A DNA stretch of 53,525 nucleotides from Pyrinomonadaceae bacterium (lineage in GTDB: Bacteria > Acidobacteriota > Blastocatellia > Pyrinomonadales > Pyrinomonadaceae), in the NCBI GenBank assembly GCA_022843305.1, contig JALHNX010000011.1:1-53525 (forward strand). Reading direction: 5' to 3'. The position numbers were made by a program, and so were the translations under genes. Numbering within the stretch: position 1 is the first letter of the stretch; every line of letters starts with the position of its first letter. The notes under the pieces were generated by a model. It was not told the origin of the DNA. It saw nothing but the letters and a program-made list of their open reading frames with translations, and did not search any database. This document shows, one piece after another, positions 32,848-40,665 of this stretch.

Positions 32848-33384
32848 CTATAATTTCCGGTACATTATATAAGCGTTCGTCAAGCCGTTTTGCGCGTGGT
32901 TAAAGGCTTCGGGAATTTCGCCGATGATTTCAAAGCCGACATCCTGCCATAATTTGACGGCGACCGCGTTTGATTTGACGACGAAATTAAACTGCATTGA
33001 CTTAAAACCGAGCCGGCGCGATTCTTCGACTGAATATTCCGCCATCATTCGCCCGACACGTTTGCCCGTTGCATCAGGCGCGACCATATAACCGGCGTTG
33101 CCGACGTGCGCGCCCAAGCCGGGCTGATTGGCTTTGAGGAAAAACGTGCCGACGACGCGTTCGTTCACGCTGTGCAGATCGTCGCTCAAAATCCCGGCGC
33201 GTTTCGGCGCTTCCGACCAGACGGCGACGTATGTGTGCTTGTCGGGACTGCACCAATACGATAACATTTCTTCCTCGCCGGAATCGGGCGCGAAAACATA
33301 TGTGTCGCCCGTAGCAATGACCGCTTTGATAATTTTCCAGATTTCGGGTTTGTCTGCTTCGGTTGCTTTTCTAATCTCTAACAT
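32848..33384 (-). CDS. GNAT-family N-acetyltransferase
   Basis: A 178-residue GNAT enzyme transferring an acetyl group from acetyl-CoA to an unknown acceptor. The pattern IRKATEADKPEIWKIIKAV at the start, VVGTFFLKANQPGLGAHVGNAGYMV (beta4), then the CoA-loop region GKRVGRMMAEYSVEESRRLG (motif A) and a C-terminal NAVAVKLWQDVGFEIIGE (motif B) are clear. It overlaps the next upstream gene by 14 bp, so the two are probably co-transcribed. Confidence 0.9.
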   Translation of the reverse strand: MLEIRKATEADKPEIWKIIKAVIATGDTYVFAPDSGEEEMLSYWCSPDKHTYVAVWSEAPKRAGILSDDLHSVNERVVGTFFLKANQPGLGAHVGNAGYMVAPDATGKRVGRMMAEYSVEESRRLGFKSMQFNFVVKSNAVAVKLWQDVGFEIIGEIPEAFNHAQNGLTNAYIMYRKL

Positions 33385-33820
33385 CTTCTCTTTGCAATGT
33401 AAATTTCCAGATCATCCGGTTCTGCGCTTCGTCGAAAAGATATTTTCCTTCCGTCACCTGCCAAAACCCCATAAACTGCCATTCGCCGACCTTTAGTTTA
33501 TTGAACAGCGGCACGGCGTGTTTCGATTCAATAGCATTAAACAATGCGCGGTTGAAAGAATCAAGTTTCTGGTCGCCGCGCCGTCCCGCGCCGGTGTAAA
33601 AAATCGTGTCGCGGGTCGCGCCGTGAAAGTTGTCGGGATAACACGGATTGATCTTGCCGAAATCCGTTAGAAGCGAGATTAAACGCCCTTTTCGCTGATA
33701 AATGCCGTTGCGGATTTTGTGGATTTCCGAAACCTCGTTCCACGAAAAAATTCTGCCGATGCCATCGGTTGTAAAAAAACTTCCGCTTATGGTTTCATTT
33801 TGCTCGTTTATGCTTGACAC
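33371..33820 (-). CDS. Stand-alone SRA-like (ScoMcrA-type) domain protein
   Basis: A 149-residue protein. Its core, YTGAGRRGDQKLDSFNRALF, then HAVPLFNKLKVGEWQFMGFW and a basic-to-acidic IWKFTLQRED ending, resembles the SRA-like domain of ScoMcrA-type modification-dependent nucleases (G-x-G-x-x-GDQ, then NRAL, then xPxxxF). No HNH or other nuclease domain is fused or next to it; the neighbour is a GNAT enzyme overlapping by 14 bp. The start is GTG, as no in-frame ATG exists near the N-terminus. It may read modified DNA, but this is inferred from resemblance only. Confidence 0.6.
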   Translation of the reverse strand: MSSINEQNETISGSFFTTDGIGRIFSWNEVSEIHKIRNGIYQRKGRLISLLTDFGKINPCYPDNFHGATRDTIFYTGAGRRGDQKLDSFNRALFNAIESKHAVPLFNKLKVGEWQFMGFWQVTEGKYLFDEAQNRMIWKFTLQREDVRD

Positions 33821-34040
33821 AAGTTTTGTTGATAATTAAACTCAATCTACTTTCTTTTTATCTTTTGAAATACTAGCAAAAATTTTCCCGGTATTTCAGA
33901 AAAATTTGACCCCTTTGTTTTTTCCCTAAAAAGCTTATAAAGGTTTTTAGCTCTGGTTTGTTTAGTTGTAGATTTATACGGCTTGATATTTTATCGGCAA
34001 ATACAAATTTAAATTTTAAGTCCCAAGGAGATTAAAGAGC

Positions 34041-36182
34041 GTGAAAAAATTTTTAAGTATTCTGGCTGTTTTCGGCATCGCAATATTTGTGTTCGGTTTG
34101 ATTACCAATAAAACCGGCGCGAACAAACCCGTATTTAATGCGGGCACACAAGACGAACTCGAAAACGCGAAACAAATCAGTTTAGGTGTCTTACGCGACC
34201 GAGCCGCGCAACGCGCGATCGGAAACGTTGACGAATTTCAGGTGCAGAAAGTCGAAATTGACGACCTGAAAATGGCGCACATGCGCGTTCGTCAAACCGT
34301 CGGAGGCATACCCGTCTGGGAAGGCGAAGCGATCGTCCATCTAAACCAGGACGGTTCGCTTTCGACCGTGACCGACGATTTGAAAGAAAATATTTCGGTC
34401 AATACAGAACCGAACTTTTCAGGAAAAGAAGCATATAACATGGCGGTTGACACATATCGCGGCAGAGCTAAACTGGGCGGCGGCGAGAATCAAATCGAAA
34501 TGTTTATCTATCGCGGCGAAACCCGCGACCATCTTGTTTATCGCGTCGAAACCCCGCGCATTACGGGCGATGCCGAGCCGACCGCGCCGGTTTCGTTTAT
34601 TGACGCGCACACGGGCGAAAAGGTTTTCGGCTACGATAATTTGCAGACAGGTTCGGGCAGTTCGCTTTACAGCGGAACGGTCACGATTGATACGAGCGTT
34701 GTCGGTTCGACCTATTATATGGAAGATTTGACCCGCCGGATGGGAACGTTCAATATGAACAACACCGGCAACACTTCGACCGGCACGGGCGGAACGCAGT
34801 CGCGTTTTACCGATACGGACGATGTTTGGAACACGACCGTCCAACGCGCCGGAGTTGACGCGCATTACGGCGCGGCGAAAACCTACGATTATTTCAAAAA
34901 CGTTCACGGTCGCAACGGCATCAACGGCAGTAACGGTCCCGGAACGACCACCGCGGCGGCAAACAGCGGCATCAGCCTTGTTGCTTCGCGCGTTCATTTC
35001 GGCAGCAATTACAATAACGCTTTCTGGTATCAGAATATGATGACCTACGGCGACGGCAACGGCACGACCTTTTCGCCTTTGACAACGCTCGACATCGCCG
35101 GACACGAAATGACGCACGGCGTGACGCAGTATTCGGCAAACTTGACCTACGCCAACGAATCGGGCGCGTTGAACGAATCAATGTCGGACGTTTTCGGCGC
35201 GATGGTCGAGCTTTACGCGCGCGGCGGTTCGCCGACGGCGGACACCTGGAAGATCGGCGAACAGTCATACACGCCGAACACGCCGGGCGACGCGCTTCGT
35301 TATATGGACAATCCGCACCTTGCGGGCAACGGCGGTTATACGGCGGATGACGACCCCGACCATTACACCGAACGCTACACGGGAACGGCTGACAACGGCG
35401 GCGTTCACATCAATTCGGGCATTCCGAACCACGCTTTCTATCTGATGGCGGCGGGCGGAACACATCACTTGAGCGGTACCACCGTAACGGGCATCGGCAC
35501 GACTGATGCGGCGCGAATCTGGTATCGTTCATTGACCGTTTATATGACTTCAAGCACGAATTTTTCGGGTGCGAGAACCGCGATGTTAAACGCGGCAACC
35601 GATCTTTTCGGCTCGTCGAGCGCGCAATACACGACCGTTGCAACAGGTTGGTGCGCGGTTGGTGTCGGTTCTTGTCCGGGCGGAACTCCGACTCCGACTC
35701 CGACCCCGACTCCGGGAAGCAATCTGCTGGTCAACGGCAATTTTGAAAGCGTGATTACGCCCTGGGTAATGTCGGGAACCGGCGCTTATTACACCAATAA
35801 CGGCGCATCGCCCTACAACGGCACCGGCTATATCTATTTCGGAAACGCCAACAGCCGCACGGGACAAACCTATCAGACGGTTTCGATTCCTTCGAGTGCT
35901 ACCGGAACTCTGAGCTTCCAGCTCAACGTAACGTCAGCGGAAACGACGACAACCACGCAATATGACCGATTGTTTGTCGAAGTCCGCAATACGAGCGGTA
36001 CATTGCTGACCACACTGGCAACTTACAGTAACTTGAACAAGGTCAGTTCTTCGACCAGTTATACGCTACGGACGCTGAATGTCGCGGCTTATAAAGGTCA
36101 GACGGTTCGTATCCAATTCCGCACAACGACGGACAGTTCGCTCATCACGACCTTCCGTGTTGACGCGGCATCACTGCAATAA
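34041..36182 (+). CDS. Secreted M4 (thermolysin-like) metalloprotease with C-terminal adhesion-type domain
   Basis: A 713-residue zinc protease. Signal peptide (FLSILAVFGIAIFVFGLI), then an FTP/PepSY-type propeptide (about 50-200: MRVRQTVGGIPVWEGEAIVH). M4 catalytic domain with His355-Glu356 and His359 in HEMTHGVTQYSANLTY, zinc ligand Glu379 in NESMSDVFGAMVE, and later HINSGIPNHAFYLMA. A TPTPTPTPTP linker leads to a beta-sandwich C-terminal domain (about 560-713: LLVNGNFESVITPWVMSG). The start is GTG, supported by AAGGAG at 34025-34030. An AT-rich 220-bp spacer precedes it. Confidence 0.94.
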   Translation: MKKFLSILAVFGIAIFVFGLITNKTGANKPVFNAGTQDELENAKQISLGVLRDRAAQRAIGNVDEFQVQKVEIDDLKMAHMRVRQTVGGIPVWEGEAIVHLNQDGSLSTVTDDLKENISVNTEPNFSGKEAYNMAVDTYRGRAKLGGGENQIEMFIYRGETRDHLVYRVETPRITGDAEPTAPVSFIDAHTGEKVFGYDNLQTGSGSSLYSGTVTIDTSVVGSTYYMEDLTRRMGTFNMNNTGNTSTGTGGTQSRFTDTDDVWNTTVQRAGVDAHYGAAKTYDYFKNVHGRNGINGSNGPGTTTAAANSGISLVASRVHFGSNYNNAFWYQNMMTYGDGNGTTFSPLTTLDIAGHEMTHGVTQYSANLTYANESGALNESMSDVFGAMVELYARGGSPTADTWKIGEQSYTPNTPGDALRYMDNPHLAGNGGYTADDDPDHYTERYTGTADNGGVHINSGIPNHAFYLMAAGGTHHLSGTTVTGIGTTDAARIWYRSLTVYMTSSTNFSGARTAMLNAATDLFGSSSAQYTTVATGWCAVGVGSCPGGTPTPTPTPTPGSNLLVNGNFESVITPWVMSGTGAYYTNNGASPYNGTGYIYFGNANSRTGQTYQTVSIPSSATGTLSFQLNVTSAETTTTTQYDRLFVEVRNTSGTLLTTLATYSNLNKVSSSTSYTLRTLNVAAYKGQTVRIQFRTTTDSSLITTFRVDAASLQ
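35686..35716 (+). repeat. CCGACT hexanucleotide repeat in the protease linker
   Basis: About five tandem (CCGACT/CCGACC) units encoding a Thr-Pro linker between the catalytic and C-terminal domains. Slippage could vary linker length without shifting the frame. Confidence 0.8.
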
Positions 36183-36211
36183 ACAACCGTTGATTTTGAA
36201 ATGCAAAAGGA

Positions 36212-36244
36212 AAAGGGAACGATTTCGGTCGTTCCCTTTTTTCT
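36212..36244. terminator. Terminator between convergent protease genes
   Basis: GGGAACGA (36216-36223) pairs with TCGTTCCC (36230-36237), with AAAA before and TTTTTT after. The flanking A and T runs make it usable in both directions. Confidence 0.93.
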
Positions 36245-36261
36245 TAGTTCTTACGCCATCC

Positions 36262-39200
36262 TTATGGTACAAAGGCGTTCGGAACAGCCCGGTCGCCGGC
36301 TGAGCCGAAAGGTACAATAGCCGTTCCGGCAGTTGTTCGATTGATAAACCAGGTCGAAGTTGACGGTCTGAAGACGGTAGTATCGAACTTTCCGTCGCCG
36401 TCATAATCACCCGGCGCGGGAACATCTCCCGTTGTGCCGAACGGAGTTGAGTAAAATGAAAAGTTTTCGCTTCGCAAGATAAACCAGAAACCCGTCGAAG
36501 GTCGCCAAAAAGCGGCATCGGCTTTGCCGTCGCCCGTGTAATCGCCCTGCACGGGTTTATCCGAACTGTTTCCGAACTGAAAAGCGACAACTCCCGCACT
36601 GCTTCGACTGAGCCACCATTGACCGACCGACGGACGATAAATAGCAATATCGGCGCGTCCGTCGCCGTCATAATCGGCAACCACCGGAACATCGCCCGCC
36701 GTGCCGAATTGGGTAATAATCGTGCCGCCCCCCGAAAGCAGGATATACCACGTCGAATTTGAAGGACGAAAAACCGCCGCGTCGGTTTTCCCGTCATTGT
36801 CATAATCGGCAGGCGCGGAAATATCGCCCGCCGTGCCGAACGGGAACGAGAAAAACGAACCGTCCTCGCTTCGCAAAATAAACCAAAATCCCGTACTCGG
36901 TCGCCAAAAAGCAATGTCCGCCTTACCGTCGCCGGTAAAATCTCCCGGCGTAATGCGGTCGGTTGACTGCCCGAACTGCGCCGCAACGGTCTGCCCGCTC
37001 GAACTGCGATTTATCCACCATTCACCGACCGACGGACGAAAGATCGAAATGTCGGTTTTGCCGTCGCCGTCAAAATCAAACGGTGTATGGTTATTGGTCA
37101 ACAGACATTTGCCCGTCGCTCCGGTTGCCGCAGTTCCGGCATTGTAAATTGTTTGTATTTCGGAAGCGGTAAGAGCGCGATTATAAACTGATATTTCATC
37201 GGTTATACCGTTTATATTTCCGACATTAACTCTCGGATTCGTGCTTGGGTCTAAGTCAACTGGTCGCTGCGTTATTGTGGATTGTCTAACCAAATTGCCA
37301 TTGATGTATAGCTTCATCTGACTTGTCGCGTCATCGAGCGTTGCTCCAAAGTGAACGAATTGTCCAAGCGGCAACGGACTAGGAGTTGTAATGCCTACTC
37401 CCTGACTGACGTTGTATCCTATGTTGAAGAATAATTCGCCCGTAGAAAACATCCATATCCTATAAGGCGAAGTGAAACTTCCTTGAGTTGCTTGTCTTTG
37501 GATGATTGTACCACCGTAAGAATCTAATTTAAGCCAACCTTCAAAGGTCATTGAACGATTTAAGGCTAAAGATGGAGAATCCAGCACTTCTACTGTTCCG
37601 GCATTGTTAGTATAATTACCTAAAAATCCGCCGCCGACTTTACCTCCGCCAAAGGTCATCAGGTTAACGAGCATTCCGTTATTGACTCCGGTTTGATCCA
37701 GGGCATTAAGTTCGCCGCGCCACCAGGCGACCATTCCCGACGGCGGCGCAACACACGCGGTTAGCGCACCAGCCTGCTGAACGGTGAAAGTTTGTCCGGC
37801 GATGTTAATAGTTCCGTTGCGAGGCTGCGAACCGTAATTAGACGCAACCACATAACGGACTGCGCCCGCATCGGTAGTTTCGGCAAACAGCCAATTGTCG
37901 TTACTTGTTGCCGGCGGTCGGCAGCCGCTTTGAGTATTGACCATAATACTGCCTTCCCCGCCGCTTGCCGAATAGCTTTGACCACTTTGTCCTAAACTGA
38001 AACTACAGCCGATGTTAAGTTCGACTCTCAGGTCAAGACTTTCAGGATTTGTGTTTCCTTTTGCTAAAACCGTCATTCGGATTCGATTTTCATTGTCAGT
38101 AAAACTCTGCCCGATCAAAAGCGGCTGGTCGCTGTTTTGGGGAGTAGTCGGGGTCATATCCAAAAGTTGTGTTCTTCGTAAACCACTGCTTTGGTAATCC
38201 CAACGAATAATTGCTCCGTTCATTGCAAATGAGTTGCCGGTAAACAGCTGTCTGAATTCGACCCAATAATCTTTTCCGGCATTCTTCCTGATTTTTAAAG
38301 CGCGAATCCCGTTGGGCGAGGGCGAGTCCTGCATGTAAATTCGATATATGCCGTCATTTACGACCGTTTGTATATTAGCGTCGGTCAGCCAATCCAGCGA
38401 TCGTTTATACCGAGCATTGAAATGAAACTGCGAACCGCCGCCGAAGCCCATCATATCGAAGTTGTCTCCGTATTCGACATCGTTTCCCGCGCCTATTACC
38501 GTTCCGTCCGTTGTCCGCCAAAGATTAGCGTGATGAAGACCGTAGTTATGACCGAATTCGTGTGCGGTGACGCGCAAATCAAAGTAACCGTTCAGCCAAG
38601 TTCCTTTACCGCCGAGTGAGCCTCTTCCAGCCCAACCGAAATTTTGCGAATAACTGAAAGCAACGACATCCAAATTGAAATTGTTCGTTTCAAAACCCGC
38701 TGCCCGCGCCGCGTTTCGCGCGTCGGTAAGCAGAAAACTATAGTTATTTCCTTGTTCATAATATGTCAACGGTTGCGGCAAACGCACAACCGGAGTAACA
38801 GTTACTTGTTGCGAAGTTTTATTGTATGAGCTAATCACATAGAAAGGGCTGACTTCATTGTTTATCAAGTTTTGGGTGCGAGTTACCGTCAGCGGTTGAT
38901 TATTCGCGTCCAACGGTTCGCCCGGTCGGTCGGAAAAATCAACGCGGATAAAAAGGACTGTTTTTAAACCTTCCGTCCACGGCGAAGCCATTTCGCCCGG
39001 AGAGAGATTTTCTTTCGGACGCACCGGTCCGATTTTCGATTCCCATTCGATTTGTTTATGAATAAAATATTCAAGTTCCGTTTGATTTGAGAAATAAACA
39101 AGTTTACCGCCGACTTTCGCTACCACACTAAGTTCATTAAGTTCAGCTAAATTAACCGAATGAGATTCATATTCCGTCGGGTCTAATTTTCGCACAGGAC

Positions 39201-39753
39201 TTTCATCAACCGCCATTAATCCATCTAACACAATACCTTGCAGCGGAATGTCGAGTTTGGTCGTCATCGCTTCGCGTCTGCCATAAACAAAAGCCTGATA
39301 TTTGGAATCACCGACGATAACCTCCCGCTCTATCCGAGAACTGCTCATATTTCCGGTTACCGGGTCTATCTCGTCCAAAAAATACACGAGAAAATCTCCG
39401 TCGGCACTAATTTTCTTTTCCAAATGTTTTGTAATAAAAACAGGAAGACGATTATATTTTTCCGTCGAGATTGCTTTTTCAAGTGCGGTTTTCGGGTCGA
39501 AGCGAATTAATTCTTTAAGAACTTTTTCCCGCTGCAACGCCAAGTTCCCGCCGATTCGGTGATGTTCGCTTATATCTGCAAATTCTTTATTGAAATCTTG
39601 TTCAACCCAAGCATCGAATTCGGCAAAAATCGGCGAATCGGCAAATTGTTTAACTGAAGCAAGATTATTTTGAGCCTTTGAATGTGTCCAAAAAATACTT
39701 CCAAGCGTAAGAACAATAAAGCCAATCACCAAAAACAGACCGATTCTTTTCAT
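36262..39753 (-). CDS. Secreted multidomain metalloprotease with BACON-like, LamG and FG-GAP repeats
   Basis: A 1163-residue exported protein. Signal peptide (IGLFLVIGFIVLTLGSIF), pro-region, then a gluzincin-type catalytic domain with HEFGHNYGLHH (His398, Glu399, His402, His408), as in gametolysin-like M11 proteases. A BACON-like Ig module follows (SASGGEGSIMVNTQSGC, ending GTINIAGQTFTVQQAG), then a LamG/concanavalin domain (VAWWRGELNALDQTG to DEISVYNRALTASEIQ). Last come six FG-GAP repeats of about 48 residues with DxDxDGxxD calcium sites (DFDGDGKTDISIFRPS). The start at 39753 is set by GGAGG at 39763. The tail is shared with the protease at 40666-42702. Confidence 0.9.
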   Translation of the reverse strand: MKRIGLFLVIGFIVLTLGSIFWTHSKAQNNLASVKQFADSPIFAEFDAWVEQDFNKEFADISEHHRIGGNLALQREKVLKELIRFDPKTALEKAISTEKYNRLPVFITKHLEKKISADGDFLVYFLDEIDPVTGNMSSSRIEREVIVGDSKYQAFVYGRREAMTTKLDIPLQGIVLDGLMAVDESPVRKLDPTEYESHSVNLAELNELSVVAKVGGKLVYFSNQTELEYFIHKQIEWESKIGPVRPKENLSPGEMASPWTEGLKTVLFIRVDFSDRPGEPLDANNQPLTVTRTQNLINNEVSPFYVISSYNKTSQQVTVTPVVRLPQPLTYYEQGNNYSFLLTDARNAARAAGFETNNFNLDVVAFSYSQNFGWAGRGSLGGKGTWLNGYFDLRVTAHEFGHNYGLHHANLWRTTDGTVIGAGNDVEYGDNFDMMGFGGGSQFHFNARYKRSLDWLTDANIQTVVNDGIYRIYMQDSPSPNGIRALKIRKNAGKDYWVEFRQLFTGNSFAMNGAIIRWDYQSSGLRRTQLLDMTPTTPQNSDQPLLIGQSFTDNENRIRMTVLAKGNTNPESLDLRVELNIGCSFSLGQSGQSYSASGGEGSIMVNTQSGCRPPATSNDNWLFAETTDAGAVRYVVASNYGSQPRNGTINIAGQTFTVQQAGALTACVAPPSGMVAWWRGELNALDQTGVNNGMLVNLMTFGGGKVGGGFLGNYTNNAGTVEVLDSPSLALNRSMTFEGWLKLDSYGGTIIQRQATQGSFTSPYRIWMFSTGELFFNIGYNVSQGVGITTPSPLPLGQFVHFGATLDDATSQMKLYINGNLVRQSTITQRPVDLDPSTNPRVNVGNINGITDEISVYNRALTASEIQTIYNAGTAATGATGKCLLTNNHTPFDFDGDGKTDISIFRPSVGEWWINRSSSGQTVAAQFGQSTDRITPGDFTGDGKADIAFWRPSTGFWFILRSEDGSFFSFPFGTAGDISAPADYDNDGKTDAAVFRPSNSTWYILLSGGGTIITQFGTAGDVPVVADYDGDGRADIAIYRPSVGQWWLSRSSAGVVAFQFGNSSDKPVQGDYTGDGKADAAFWRPSTGFWFILRSENFSFYSTPFGTTGDVPAPGDYDGDGKFDTTVFRPSTSTWFINRTTAGTAIVPFGSAGDRAVPNAFVP

Positions 39754-39792
39754 AATTGAATATCCTCCATTCACTTTTATAAATCAGAAATT

Positions 39793-40275
39793 TTATTTAA
39801 ACAGAAAAATCAACAAGTTTGCCGTTACAATCTCGCTTATTACAAACGATTCTCTCGCCGTAAGAGCGGTTTCATTTGAATATATGCCGACGACTTCATC
39901 GTTAATCAGGTAAATAATTCGGCAGCGGCACACTTCGGGCTGCCCTGTCACGAGATCAGAGCGCATATCTACGCCGTCGAGTCGCCGTCTGTCCAATCGA
40001 GTATTACTCTGCCGATTAACGGCACAGATTTGAACGTATTCTGATTGTCCGATAAAGAGTTCGGGCGATTCAGCAGAATGTTCCGTCAAGGGAAGACGAA
40101 ATTTCAACAATTCCGAAAAACATTCGCGCCCTCCGCACGAATGTTTTTCGGTTTGAAAAAAACTTTCTGCCGCGACGAAAAGGAAATTTCGGCTGATTGA
40201 CGGTGTATCGTTTGAGACTCCGTGAGTGCTTATCTGCGATAAGGTAAAATCAGAAGTATGGAAAACAATCTTCAT
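39793..40275 (-). CDS. Hypothetical protein upstream of the M11-like protease
   Basis: A 160-residue protein, MKIVFHTSDFTLSQISTH at the start. It has Cys residues spaced CGGREC and EVCRC and a hydrophobic C-terminus (ANLLIFLFK). No signal peptide and no family I recognise. GGGAG 8 bp before the ATG at 40275 supports translation. It lies 39 bp upstream of the protease gene on the same strand, so the two may be co-transcribed; a role as accessory or regulator of the protease is only a guess. Confidence 0.55.
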   Translation of the reverse strand: MKIVFHTSDFTLSQISTHGVSNDTPSISRNFLFVAAESFFQTEKHSCGGRECFSELLKFRLPLTEHSAESPELFIGQSEYVQICAVNRQSNTRLDRRRLDGVDMRSDLVTGQPEVCRCRIIYLINDEVVGIYSNETALTARESFVISEIVTANLLIFLFK

Positions 40276-40665
40276 TAAATTACTCCCTAATTGCGGAATA
40301 ACGGAAGTTCGGATTAGGGATGGTACTATCGTCTTTCTATCACCAATCGAAAACTTGAGTTGAAAATTTAACAAGCAGTCAAAACACTGCAAGAAAAAAA
40401 GTGTTATTTGTTGCGGATACAAGCCGCAATCTGTAATAAGCTACTGCCCTTTTTTGTTCGAGTTTGAAAATGTAGAAATAAAATATACTATATCGCCGCA
40501 AATTACAAGAAAAATTTTCAGGTCGTTTTTGCCATCTTGCGGCTGTGCGGCTGTGACGAGGTTTCAGAACACCGGCAGCGAACAATAAAAAGGCTTTTCG
40601 TTACTGAAAAGCCTTTTTATTCGTATGAAATTGGCGCGGCAACCATTTATACCCGCCGTTCGTTT
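40276..40665. other. Spacer between protease loci
   Basis: No gene of its own. It holds the upstream region of the hypothetical gene (40275), a weak TTGCGG/CCGCAA hairpin near 40410-40430, an AT-rich stretch (TATACTATAT near 40487) that may contain a promoter, and the strong terminator of the 40666-42702 gene. Confidence 0.6.
40587..40620. terminator. Terminator of the reprolysin-like protease gene
   Basis: AAAAAGGCTTTTC (40587-40599) pairs perfectly with GAAAAGCCTTTTT (40606-40618) around the loop GTTACT. It lies 46 bp after the stop of the minus-strand gene. Confidence 0.95.

Noticed and set aside
34419..35117. 232-codon frame on the minus strand inside the M4 protease gene
   Set aside because: Shadow of the M4 catalytic and propeptide region; no start signal or domain.
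40410..40430. TTGCGG/CCGCAA hairpin as a regulatory element
   Set aside because: Six-base stem only, no T run, no conserved context; probably chance.
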